From NCBI RefSeq assembly GCF_002001045.1, contig NZ_MUNR01000005.1, positions 1-64,000 of the forward strand: DNA of 64,000 nt. Direction: 5' to 3'. Positions within the stretch are counted from its first letter, which is position 1. Each line of letters begins with the position of its first letter. Positions 30,825 through 38,470 of the stretch are shown piece by piece. The stretch comes from Rhodanobacter sp. C01 (lineage in GTDB: Bacteria > Pseudomonadota > Gammaproteobacteria > Xanthomonadales > Rhodanobacteraceae). The notes beneath the pieces are model-generated. The model worked only from the letters and a program-made list of their open reading frames with translations. It was not told where the DNA came from and did not search any database. Both the position numbers and the translations under genes were made by a program.

Positions 30825-31565
30825 ATGGCAATCAAGATCGAAAAGAAGATCACCGGCTACAACGTGGTCAAACCCGAAGACAAGGTTGCCGCCCCCACGG
30901 TCACAGCCATCGCGCCGAAAGAGCCGCCGAAGGCCGAAGTGATCCAGATGCACGAAAGCGTGGAGCGTCCCGAGACCCTGGTCGGCTCCACCTTCAAGGT
31001 CAAGTCGCCGCTGTTCGAGCACGCGCTGTACGTCACCATCAACGACATCGTGCTCAACGCCGGCACCGCGCACGAACAGCGCCGTCCGTTCGAGGTTTTC
31101 ATCAACTCGAAGAACATGGACCACTTCCAGTGGATCGTGGCGCTCACCCGCATCCTGTCCGCCGTGTTCCGCAAGGGCGGCGACGTCACCTTCATCGTGG
31201 AAGAGCTCAAGGCCGTGTTCGATCCGCGCGGCGGCTACTTCAAGGCCGGCGGCGTGTACATGCCCAGCATCGTCGCCGAGATCGGCGCGGTGATCGAGCA
31301 GCACATGAAGAACATCGGCATGATCCACGACCCGGAAATGGACGCCGCCACGCGCCAGCTGATCGCCGACAAGCGCGCTGCCTACGAGGCGGCCGGGGCA
31401 AAAAAAAACTCTGACGTAGCCGCGGCATCCGGCAGCAAGGGCGAGATCAACGACTCCGGCTTCCCGCCTGGCGCCACGCTGTGCGTGAAGTGCAATACGC
31501 AGGCGCTGGTGCTGATGGATGGGTGTCAGACGTGCTTGAATTGCGGGTATTCGAAGTGCGGGTGA
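30825..31565 (+). CDS. nrdJb: Class II ribonucleotide reductase C-terminal subunit NrdJb (TSCPD-like)
   Basis: A 246-residue protein that corresponds to the C-terminal part of one-piece NrdJ. The middle (VERPETLVGSTFKVKSPLFEHALYVTINDI, given here in part as GSTFKVKSPLFEHALY, and FEVFINSKNMDHFQW) is the TSCPD-type domain, and the end holds paired cysteines CVKCNTQ and CQTCLNCGYSKCG, expected to re-reduce the active-site disulfide and bind zinc. Split NrdJa/NrdJb enzymes are known from Pseudomonas aeruginosa. The ATG at 30825 begins the conserved sequence; an in-frame ATG at 30771 lies beside the hairpin and is less likely. Only the H1-like gene separates it from nrdJ. Confidence 0.88.
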   Translation: MAIKIEKKITGYNVVKPEDKVAAPTVTAIAPKEPPKAEVIQMHESVERPETLVGSTFKVKSPLFEHALYVTINDIVLNAGTAHEQRRPFEVFINSKNMDHFQWIVALTRILSAVFRKGGDVTFIVEELKAVFDPRGGYFKAGGVYMPSIVAEIGAVIEQHMKNIGMIHDPEMDAATRQLIADKRAAYEAAGAKKNSDVAAASGSKGEINDSGFPPGATLCVKCNTQALVLMDGCQTCLNCGYSKCG

Positions 31566-31698
31566 TTCGTCAGAGGTCCAGATCGGTGCAGTCAGCCCGC
31601 CGGGAACGCCGTTCGGGGTTCTCCTACGAAGGCAAACAATACTAGATGCACGTCGCAGGCTACATAATGGTGCACTTCACCTTCAAGCTTGTGCCACT

Positions 31699-32274
31699 GT
31701 GACCTTCCGAGAACCACAACTTGCGACGACTCTTGCCGCCCGCAAGAGCATTGGTGCGTTCTACACCCGTAACGATGTCACTACGGTGCTGTGCGGTTGG
31801 GCAATTAGAGCGGCTACGGACAAAGTTCTCGAGCCTTCCTTTGGGGGGTGTGGGTTCCTCGATGCGTCGCTTGAGACATTGGCTGCGCTGGGGTGTGAGC
31901 AACCTGAAGAGAACGTTTTCGGTTGCGACATATCAGATGATGCTTTTATCCATCTTCGAGAACGGTTGCCTGGAACCCGTGAGGGTCTGCGATTTGCTAA
32001 AGCGGACTTCCTTACGCTGAGTTCTGCCGCGCTCGGCGGAAGGGAATTCGACGCAGTCGTCGGCAATCCGCCGTACATCTCTCATGAAAAGCTCTCAAGT
32101 ACCCAGCGTGTTTCTGTTCGCGACTGGCAAAATGCTCAGTCGTTCAAGCTGACCGGTCGCCCCAGCTTGTGGGTTCACTTTGTCTTGCACAGCGCGAGTT
32201 TTTTACGAGACGGTGGCAGGATGGCTTGGGTGCTTCCCGGGAGGCGAAGCGCTTGGGCTGCGTGTCGAGTTTGA
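31699..32274 (+). pseudogene. Truncated N6-adenine DNA methyltransferase
   Basis: The frame from GTG 31699 gives 191 residues that match the N-terminal part of class I N6-adenine methylases: IGAFYTRNDVTTVL, the SAM-binding LEPSFGGCGFLDASL, the acidic GCDIS turn and the catalytic NPPY in VVGNPPYISHEK. After GRMAWVLPG (about 32238) homology stops and the frame ends 10 codons later, so the target-recognition half is missing. The next frame continues with part of a different protein (32240-32580). GC content is lower than in the neighbours, which suggests acquired DNA. Likely the remains of a restriction-modification or related defence operon. Confidence 0.8.
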
Positions 32275-32580
32275 CTGGGATCGAGACTTCACGGAAGGTT
32301 TGAATCTCGTCGATGTCTTCAGTCGAATCGAGCGCTTTGACCGTTCAGGCCAAGAAGACGGAACCACGCTGCGGATCAAGGATCTGAGGGACCCATGGTC
32401 TGATGCCTCGCTGCAGAGAGTATGGCGCTCCGTACTTCTTCTGCAGCCACCGTACCGCATTGAGGATAAAGAAAGAGATCAGTCTCAGGCGCGCGATCCG
32501 GGCTTTAAGGTTTCTATCAACGGTGCTTCATATGATCGAAACAACGAACTATTCTCGATTGAGAAAAGTTTTCTTTCGTA
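32240..32580 (+). pseudogene. Fragment of a HATPase (GHKL)-type protein, restriction-like
   Basis: Read in the frame that starts near 32240, the residues GLRVEFDWDRDFTEGLN, GTTLRIKDLRDPWSDASL, RSVLLLQPPYRI, DPGFKVSIN and ELFSIEKSFL match the middle of large HATPase proteins, some of which are grouped with BbrUII/HgiDII-type restriction enzymes. The GHKL N-terminus and the C-terminal half are missing and there is no start codon of its own. It is joined out of frame to the methylase fragment and ends near 32580, where the opposite-strand sensor fragment begins. I infer two deletions. Confidence 0.65.
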
Positions 32581-33120
32581 CGCGATAGGTACTACCCGCA
32601 CCGTCAGTACCAACGGTCCGCTGCTCGCCATGCCCGGCGGCAGCGCGAAGTAGCGTGGGTAGTGGTAACCATGGGCGGTTGGGGTCGCCCCTGAAAAATC
32701 CCCGACGCCCCCAAGCAGCCTGCCGTTGGCGTAGATCTGGTAAGAGCTGTCCACCGCCCACGGGCCGAGCAGCGCCAACCGCTCGCCCGCCGGCGGTATC
32801 ACCGCGAACCGCAGGTGATACCAGGCATAACCGTGATAACCGGGATGTCCCTTCGCGTTCCAACCCGAGGTATAGGGCGTGATCCCCACGTCCCCATCGT
32901 TCGCGCCCGGGGGCGCCGTGAGATCCACGCTCTCCCAGCCTGAATCATCGAAGCCTGGATCCGCCCAGCTCGGATCATCGCCGGTGTGAAACTTCCAGGG
33001 GCCGTTGAGCGTGAGGGTCTCATGGCCGAGGGTCACCGGCGTGGCATCAGTGATGGCAGCTACCCTTGGCGACCACGACAGCCAAAACAGCGGCAGCGCG
33101 CAGAGAATCGTCCACTTCAT
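32485..33120 (-). pseudogene. Truncated sensor protein: exported jelly-roll N-terminus only
   Basis: Starts with a signal peptide (MKWTILCALPLFWLSW, cut near RVAA) and continues with a galactose-binding-like jelly roll (GPWKFHTGDDPSW, GFDDSGWESVDL, WYHLRFAV, YQIYANGRLLGGVGDFSG, FALPPGM). In Xanthomonadales this domain usually precedes membrane helices and a histidine kinase or GGDEF output. Here the related sequence ends near 32590 at LTVRVVP, and the last about 30 residues are antisense to the HATPase fragment, so transmembrane and output parts are lost. Its ATG overlaps the stop of the upstream ABM-like gene by four bases. Confidence 0.65.
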
Positions 33121-33452
33121 GCACCACCTCGGTGCCTCGCGACGGAATCTTCGATGGCCGCCACAACGAAATGCTGAACCAGCGGCTCAAACTCCGACAA
33201 GTAATCTTGATCTTCAGGGTAGTACTTGGCCTTGAGCAGCTCATCGCCAGCGAAAGCACGAATGCTCTCCACCGACTCCCAGTGCGTCACGGTCAGAAAG
33301 TGCGTGACCTCAGCCTCGTCTCGCCGAAGTACGGCAACACTTAGATTGCCAGGAACCGAGCGGTAGTCTGGAACAGCCCGCTGCTCAAGGAAGCTCGTAT
33401 AGGCGTCGGCCTTTGAGCGTGGTGTGACCCCGTGCCATATGCGGCAGATCAT
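33117..33452 (-). CDS. ABM-like (dimeric alpha/beta barrel) small protein
   Basis: From the ATG at 33452 (Shine-Dalgarno GGAG eight bases before) a 111-residue protein starting MICRIWHGVTP. The central HFLTVTHWESVESIRAFAGD and the Tyr-rich LLKAKYYPEDQDYL are typical of antibiotic-biosynthesis-monooxygenase-like ferredoxin folds, common as stress or catabolic accessory proteins; enzyme activity cannot be claimed. It begins only 17 bases after an attC-like site, as cassette genes do. Its stop overlaps the truncated sensor start. Confidence 0.75.
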   Translation of the reverse strand: MICRIWHGVTPRSKADAYTSFLEQRAVPDYRSVPGNLSVAVLRRDEAEVTHFLTVTHWESVESIRAFAGDELLKAKYYPEDQDYLSEFEPLVQHFVVAAIEDSVARHRGGA

Positions 33453-33468
33453 GGGACTCTCCAATGCT

Positions 33469-33526
33469 GTCTAGCGCTGGTATCAAGCGGTGCCGGAGGC
33501 ATCCGCCTCGAATGAATGATTAGATG
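33469..33526 (-). other. Integron attC-like recombination site
   Basis: On the minus strand the 58-base segment begins ATCTAATCATTCATTC and ends CCAGCGCTAGAC. The ends resemble the inverse core (RYYYAAC) and core (GTTRRRY, here GCTAGAC) boxes, and the inner arms GCGGATGCC and GGCACCGC pair with one unpaired A, like the extrahelical base of attC sites; ATTCATTC is common in attC sites of Xanthomonas-type integrons. The TAA stop of the upstream ABM-like gene lies inside the left box, typical of gene cassettes. No intI gene is in the window. Confidence 0.6.
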
Positions 33527-33855
33527 GCACCGGGCGACAAGTCCACTGAATCAAACTCGGCAAACATTTGCTGCGCCTCCGCCAGATTGGCGAGCGGCAC
33601 ATAATCACAAGCCGCACCAAACTCATCCCAGAGGGCTTGGACGGCCGCATTGGCGTGCGCCTGATGGATTGCGTCAGCCGACCGCCATTCAAATACCTCG
33701 ACGATGGTCCCGTCTGCAGCACGCATGGCATAGGGTGCGCGATCACTAACCAACTGCTCAGACCGGAGCACCGCCACATGTTTCTTGACCGCGGCCAGCA
33801 ACGCCTCATCCATGCCGGGTTTGGGTTTGTACGCGACGATCACAAAACGGCCCAT
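33520..33855 (-). CDS. ABM-like small protein (likely integron cassette gene)
   Basis: A 111-residue protein starting MGRFVIVAYKPKPGMDEALL at ATG 33855, with AGGAG eight bases before it; a longer reading to 33924 lacks a ribosome site. IVEVFEWRSADAIHQAHAN and WDEFGAACDYVPL fit the dimeric alpha/beta barrel (ABM-like) fold. Function unknown. The stop codon is embedded in the attC-like site at 33469-33526, and a second attC-like element lies upstream, so gene plus site look like a single mobile cassette. Confidence 0.75.
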   Translation of the reverse strand: MGRFVIVAYKPKPGMDEALLAAVKKHVAVLRSEQLVSDRAPYAMRAADGTIVEVFEWRSADAIHQAHANAAVQALWDEFGAACDYVPLANLAEAQQMFAEFDSVDLSPGAI

Positions 33856-33942
33856 GTGCGATCTCCTGTCTTGTGCCGCCCGACTATCCAAAATACGAGT
33901 CCGTGGGTGGTTATACATCCCCAATCACGTTTGGAAGTCCCA

Positions 33943-34068
33943 GCGTAACGTACTGATCCGAATGCTAGCCAGCTAGCTGGGTCAGAGCCCGTCAGCGCAC
34001 CTTGGCCACAGCCGTTGGCCAGCTTGGCCAAGGGCGGCAGTCGATAGGTCGCTTTCGGCTAGTTAGGG
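33943..34068. repeat. Possible second attC-like element (imperfect dyad)
   Basis: A 126-base imperfect palindrome. Ends GCGTAAC (33943-33949) and GTTAGGG (34062-34068) resemble attC boxes; within it CCGAATGC pairs with GCTTTCGG, and CCTTGGCCA pairs with TGGCCAAGG at the centre. The size fits the long VCR-type attC sites. It lies upstream of the cassette-like gene at 33520-33855, where the previous cassette's site is expected. The boxes are imperfect, so this is tentative. Confidence 0.35.
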
Positions 34069-34406
34069 ATATTCGCTGCGCTCAATGCGATGCCTAAAGG
34101 CAGACATTCGTTGGCCAGCACTGGCGACCTGGATCGTCGTGAACGAATGGAGTCCGTTGCTTCGCAACGTCGATCGATCCGAGTCGGTCGGCATCGCGTG
34201 CAGCTTTGTTATTCCATGGAATGATCATCGCATTGATGCAGGTGAGGTGCATGATGTGTTCGCTGCGCATGGCGAGCGATGTCGTGAAGCCGGTTAGCCT
34301 TGGGTCGTCGACATTCAAAGTGTCGATCGCCAACAGCGACATCTCTTCAGCAGGCCTGCGAATCGCTGAGGTTCGATCCGTGACACGGGTTACCGCCGCG
34401 CCGAAC
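34069..34406. other. Intergenic region without recognisable gene
   Basis: About 340 bases between the attC-like element and the desulfurase gene. A minus-strand frame of 82 codons (34094-34342) could be a degraded cassette gene but shows no family features or ribosome site. I see no terminator for the sulfur operon here with confidence. Confidence 0.4.
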
Positions 34407-35783
34407 CTATTCGCCGCAGGCAGCGATCAATGCCACGGCACGCTCGATGTCGTTGTACGTCGTGGGGGCGCTGACGGACAAGCGCAGCGCACCCACGGTG
34501 GCGGCACGCCCCGCGCAGCTCCGGAACGCCTCGATGCTGAAGCGGCCCTCGAGTTGGTCGAAGCAACGTTCCACTCCCAAGGCATCGAATCCGAATGCCT
34601 TTTCGGCCGCCCCGGGATTGCAGAAGCAACCACCCCGAATGGCGACGCCATGCTCGCGCGCCAGCTGTTCGACATGCTCGTAGGGCAGCACGCAACCGTC
34701 GTTCTGCACTACATTGAAGGCGACGATACCGCCTCGCTGCTCCATATCCCGAGGGCCATACAGACGCACCAGCGGTGCGCCATTACGGTGTCGCAGTGTC
34801 GTTGCCAGTGTCAGGAAATGCTGCGTCAGGGACTGGATATGGGCACGCAAGCACGGGCGCGGCATGCGGGCGAGAAAGGCGAATCCGGATTCGATGGCGG
34901 CGAGATCGAGAAAGTTGGGAGTTCCGTCCTCGAATCCCTCGTGGCCCGTCCTGAGGGCATGCCGTCCATGCGCAACGGACACGAACTCCACGGTTCCGCC
35001 CGAAAACCACGGCCTCCGAAGGCGGGTCAGGGCCGACTTTTTCGCGATCAATGCTCCGACACCGGTCGGCAAGCCGAATAGCTTGTAGAACGAACACACG
35101 ACGAAGTCCGCGGAATGCTCCCTCAGACTGAGCGCGCCGCATGGGCCGGCCGCCGCCGCATCGACCAGGACATCGCATCCAAGCGCCTTGGCTTCTTCGA
35201 TGAGCGACAGGTCGTGAAGCACTCCGGAAAAGTTGGACTGCTGCGGGAAGGCGAACAGGCCACCGCCGTGTCGCTCGACGCTTGCCCGCAGGCTCGCCGA
35301 TCCGCGATAGAGCCGAAGTTCCGTATCCAGCGGCAGCACGCTCACGGGCGCCTGTGCGCGCCGGGCAAACTCCCGAATGCCGTTGACGGAATTGTGGTTG
35401 TCGGCCGAGAGAATGAGTCCGCGCCGCAGCGAAAATCGGTAGCTCTCGGCGACGAGCTTGATGGCTGCCGTCGCGTTGGCGGTGAAGCAGACATCGTGGA
35501 CGTCCGGATCGGCATCGAAGAAGGCGAGCGTTGCGGCACGGGCGACCGCCTGCGCGGCGGCGCTATGGCGGGACGCCAGATGCTCCGAGTGGGGATTGCC
35601 GAAAATCCCGTGCGCCAGCCGGTCACCCTGCGCTCGTGCCTGCGAGGCGCCGTACAACGCGCTCGCCGCGTAATCGAGATAGGCGATGCCGGCGGTATCG
35701 AGACGCGCGAATTCGCTGGCGCGAAGAGCGGCGAAGTCGAACGTATCGGCCGCATCGGTAGGTTCCATGGCAGGCGCTAGCAT
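34407..35783 (-). CDS. PLP-dependent cysteine desulfurase-like protein (MOCOS N-terminal type)
   Basis: A 458-residue class V aminotransferase-fold protein. The PLP Lys is in VVCSFYKLFGLPTGVGALI, and the persulfide Cys probably in RGGCFCNPGA; both motifs are those of molybdenum cofactor sulfurase (MOCOS/ABA3) N-terminal domains rather than IscS/SufS. The MOSC domain of MOCOS is absent. YLDYAASALYG at the N-terminus and ATAAIKLVAESY are also family-like. The ATG at 35783 follows GGAGG and overlaps the rhodanese-like gene by seven bases. As the last gene of the sulfur operon it may mobilise sulfur for transfer. No signal peptide, so cytoplasmic. Confidence 0.85.
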   Translation of the reverse strand: MLAPAMEPTDAADTFDFAALRASEFARLDTAGIAYLDYAASALYGASQARAQGDRLAHGIFGNPHSEHLASRHSAAAQAVARAATLAFFDADPDVHDVCFTANATAAIKLVAESYRFSLRRGLILSADNHNSVNGIREFARRAQAPVSVLPLDTELRLYRGSASLRASVERHGGGLFAFPQQSNFSGVLHDLSLIEEAKALGCDVLVDAAAAGPCGALSLREHSADFVVCSFYKLFGLPTGVGALIAKKSALTRLRRPWFSGGTVEFVSVAHGRHALRTGHEGFEDGTPNFLDLAAIESGFAFLARMPRPCLRAHIQSLTQHFLTLATTLRHRNGAPLVRLYGPRDMEQRGGIVAFNVVQNDGCVLPYEHVEQLAREHGVAIRGGCFCNPGAAEKAFGFDALGVERCFDQLEGRFSIEAFRSCAGRAATVGALRLSVSAPTTYNDIERAVALIAACGE

Positions 35784-36361
35784 CCGCGCCTCCGCAAATT
35801 GCGTCCGGTCTGCGTCACGCCCGCAACCTCACCATCCTGTTTTCCCCCGATCCGGGGGGAGCCACCAAAGTAGTGGCTCAATTCCGCGATCCGTGCACGT
35901 TCCGCCGGAGAACCGTTCACCGGCAACAACGGACTCAGAACCTCCTCGCGCCAGTCGGCAAGACCACCCGGCACGAACACCGCCTGGGTCACGCCGAGCG
36001 AGCGCAACATGACCCAGGCCTGGCCGGCATGCGCTCCTTCCTGCGAGTAAAGGACGATGGTCTGGTCGGGCGCAAAGCGCGACCTCACCAACTGGTCGAT
36101 CGGCAAGTTCTCCGCCGTCGGAATGGCGTCGTCGTGGAACTCGGCAGGCGAGCGCACGTCGATGACGCGAAGTCCCGGTCGGCGATCGCGTATCCACTCG
36201 GCAAGCTGGCGTGCGCTGACATGGTCGGAGCCCTCGTCGATCGCTCGGGCGATCGAATCCAGATCAAGCCCCCGCTGCTGCGTGCGGGAGGGGCTGCCTG
36301 CGAAAGGCGCCACCAGGCCCAACGCAAGCGCACCGATGCCCAACCCTTGCACAAGTCTCAT
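35777..36361 (-). CDS. Exported rhodanese-like protein lacking the catalytic Cys
   Basis: A 194-residue protein with signal peptide (MRLVQGLGIGALALGLVAP) and one rhodanese domain: LRVIDVRSPAEFHDDAIPTAENLP, then LYSQEGAHAGQAWVML where active rhodaneses have CxxGxR. Ser replaces Cys, so ordinary sulfurtransferase chemistry is not expected; a binding or regulatory role is more likely. VFVPGGLADW closes the domain. Start at 36361 overlaps the preceding transporter gene stop (ATGA). The C-terminal 40 residues are not rhodanese-like. Confidence 0.85.
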   Translation of the reverse strand: MRLVQGLGIGALALGLVAPFAGSPSRTQQRGLDLDSIARAIDEGSDHVSARQLAEWIRDRRPGLRVIDVRSPAEFHDDAIPTAENLPIDQLVRSRFAPDQTIVLYSQEGAHAGQAWVMLRSLGVTQAVFVPGGLADWREEVLSPLLPVNGSPAERARIAELSHYFGGSPRIGGKQDGEVAGVTQTGRNLRRRGC

Positions 36362-36897
36362 CGTGCGGCCTCCCGCTTCGCGATCCACGCCAACATCGAA
36401 ACGGCGACTACCGTGACCAGCGCGATCACGACCCCGTAAGGCAGGCCCGTGAGGCGCTGGAGTGTCAACGGGCCGTGTGGCGTCGAGCGGTAGAAAGCTT
36501 CGATCGCGGGAAAGGCCAGGCCGACAAGCAGCACGCCAGCGAACAGCCCGAGCATCGTCGCGGCGCCTTCGATGCGGCCGCTGGCCAGCGCCACGCAGGA
36601 GGTGCCCGGACACAGGCCGCTGAGCACGAAGCCGAGCCCGAAGACCAGGCCGCCGACGAGTTGCGGCAGCAGATACGTTTCGGGCACGTAGAACGCAGCG
36701 GGATCAAACATGCCCAGTCGCCCGCCCCAGAAGACACCGAGCATGGCGGTCAGCATCGCGCTCAGCATCACCTTGAGGACGGTGAAGTCCCGCAGGTAGA
36801 ACTGGCCGGCGAGCTTCGGCGGATCGCCCAAGCCGGCGCATTCCAGTGCCCATCCGAACGCCACGCCGATACCTCCCGCGATCAGCAGATCGTTCAT
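36358..36897 (-). CDS. YeeE/YedE-family transporter, second half
   Basis: A 179-residue membrane protein of the DUF395/Sulf_transp family, which includes the thiosulfate channel TsuA (YeeE). Motifs are GVAFGWALECAGLGD near the N-terminus and the conserved Cys segment LSGLCPGTSCVALASG, whose Cys residues relay thiosulfate. Four to five hydrophobic segments. One-piece family members have about 350 residues with two such halves; here they are two genes overlapping by four bases, as in PmpA/PmpB. The ATG at 36897 lies within the stop of the first half. Confidence 0.88.
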   Translation of the reverse strand: MNDLLIAGGIGVAFGWALECAGLGDPPKLAGQFYLRDFTVLKVMLSAMLTAMLGVFWGGRLGMFDPAAFYVPETYLLPQLVGGLVFGLGFVLSGLCPGTSCVALASGRIEGAATMLGLFAGVLLVGLAFPAIEAFYRSTPHGPLTLQRLTGLPYGVVIALVTVVAVSMLAWIAKREAAR

Positions 36898-37403
36898 GGC
36901 CAGAGCCTGCGCACGAGCGGCGCGGCGAGGAAGCCGGCGAGGAACAGTGCCACCATGAAGACCCAGGCGCCGACGCTCAGCAGCGCACCGCCACTCAATG
37001 CGAGGCCGCTGGTGCAGCCTCGCGCCAGTGCGGCCCCGACGCCCATCAACATGCCGCCTGCGACGCCGGCGAAGAGCCTGCCGCCGGATGGATGGGCGGC
37101 GCGGACGAACGTCAGCCGTGTTCGACCTGCCAGAGCCGCCGATGCGGCGGCGCCGACCAGCACGCCCATGATTTCGACGACAAGCCAGGCGGTCCACGGC
37201 GAACCGTCCTGGAGATAGCTCCGGAAGTAGGCGCTGTGCACGGCAGTTTCCGGCGAGATTGCGCCGATGACGCCACTTGCCACGCTTGCGAAAGCGCCCG
37301 ATGCTCCCAGCCCCTGCCCGGTCAGCGCGAAGCAGGCGAGCAGCACCAGGCCCAGGCACACGCCGGTCGCATGGGGTTCGGTATAGCGACGGAGTGGGCG
37401 CAT
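36894..37403 (-). CDS. YeeE/YedE-family transporter, first half
   Basis: A 169-residue membrane protein with about five hydrophobic segments and the family Cys motif GAALARGCTSGLALSGGALLS. It forms the other half of the split thiosulfate-uptake type channel and is probably paired with the product of the next gene in the inner membrane. It starts two bases after the stop of the exported rhodanese gene, so uptake and periplasmic sulfur transfer are encoded together. Confidence 0.88.
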   Translation of the reverse strand: MRPLRRYTEPHATGVCLGLVLLACFALTGQGLGASGAFASVASGVIGAISPETAVHSAYFRSYLQDGSPWTAWLVVEIMGVLVGAAASAALAGRTRLTFVRAAHPSGGRLFAGVAGGMLMGVGAALARGCTSGLALSGGALLSVGAWVFMVALFLAGFLAAPLVRRLWP

Positions 37404-37405
37404 CG

Positions 37406-38317
37406 TCAGAGCTCGACCGGCAGATCGCGCATAGTCCAGTCTTCGAATGAGCCGTCGTACAGCACGGCATCGATCCCCACGGCACGCGCCGCGAACAGCA
37501 CCGCCGTCGCCTGCTGACCGATGTGGCAGTAGGCGATCACCCGATCGCCCGGCTTGACGCCAGCCTTGCGGAACAAGGCCAGCAGTTCGCCCGGCTGCTT
37601 CAGGGTCAGGTCGTCATTGGTGATGCTGGTGAAGGGCAGGTTGTGTGCACCGGGAATATGCCCGCGGCGGGGGTGGCCATCCGCGCCGCTCTCTTCGACG
37701 CCGTCGTAGTACATCGCGGCACGCGCGTCGATGAGCGTGTAACCCGGTTGCCCGACGTGCGCGCGCACGAACGTGGCATCGACGATGGTTGGCTGAAGGT
37801 TGAAGGGCGCCAGGGTTCCCGGGTGCATGGCTGCGGTGGCCTGGTCGGTCAGGGCGCGGCCCTCGCGGTGCCACTTCGGCATGCCGCCGTCGAGCAGGTC
37901 GGCATGCGCTCCCAGTCCGGCCGATTGCAGCGTGAACCACACCCGTGTCGCCACGGAGACTTGATCGTTTCCGAAGTACACCACGACGCGGGAGCCGTCG
38001 GAGATGCCGAGGCCCTGCAGTCGCTGGCGCAATTCCGGCGCCGTCGGCATTTCCAGTGAAAGCTCGCCCGACGTGGCGGCGACGTCGGCAAGCCGGACGA
38101 AGCGCGCGCCGGGAATGTGCGCGGACTTGTACTGCGACTCTTCGCCGACCTGCAGCAGCACGAGGTTCGGGTCGTGCAGGTGACTTGCCAGCCACGCCGT
38201 GGATACCCATGGCTCGGCTTGCGCTGTGGCTTGCGCGTGCGCGCGGTACGGCATGGTCGTCGATCCGACGAGGATCGCAAACGCAACGGCCGCCTTCGCC
38301 AGAATCCTGATCTGCAT
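37406..38317 (-). CDS. Exported two-domain thiosulfate sulfurtransferase (rhodanese)
   Basis: A 303-residue SseA-like protein with a signal peptide (residues 1-28, ending AHAQ). The N-terminal rhodanese domain is inactive (VVVYFGNDQVSVATRVW, no Cys), and the C-terminal domain has the active Cys in VIAYCHIGQQATAVLFA. Domain borders are visible as SAHIPGARFVRL and RGHIPGAHNLPF. It would move sulfane sulfur in the periplasm, e.g. from thiosulfate. First gene of the sulfur operon and divergent from the LytS/LytR pair 153 bases away. Confidence 0.9.
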   Translation of the reverse strand: MQIRILAKAAVAFAILVGSTTMPYRAHAQATAQAEPWVSTAWLASHLHDPNLVLLQVGEESQYKSAHIPGARFVRLADVAATSGELSLEMPTAPELRQRLQGLGISDGSRVVVYFGNDQVSVATRVWFTLQSAGLGAHADLLDGGMPKWHREGRALTDQATAAMHPGTLAPFNLQPTIVDATFVRAHVGQPGYTLIDARAAMYYDGVEESGADGHPRRGHIPGAHNLPFTSITNDDLTLKQPGELLALFRKAGVKPGDRVIAYCHIGQQATAVLFAARAVGIDAVLYDGSFEDWTMRDLPVEL

Positions 38318-38470
38318 GGTCTCTCCCGATGTCGTGTGTGCGACAGATATAGGGCACGCAGGAGAGCGACGGGATGGGCATGCGACGGAACCGGTCGGCG
38401 ATGCGATGAAACGGTCCAGGCGCGGATGGTTCGTGTGCGCGACTGCGTGTGCTTTGCTAACGTGTCATGC

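Noticed and set aside
34094-34342. 82-codon minus-strand ORF between the attC-like element and the desulfurase
   Set aside because: No family features, no ribosome site, ordinary codon use for a chance frame; could be a dead cassette but not supportable.
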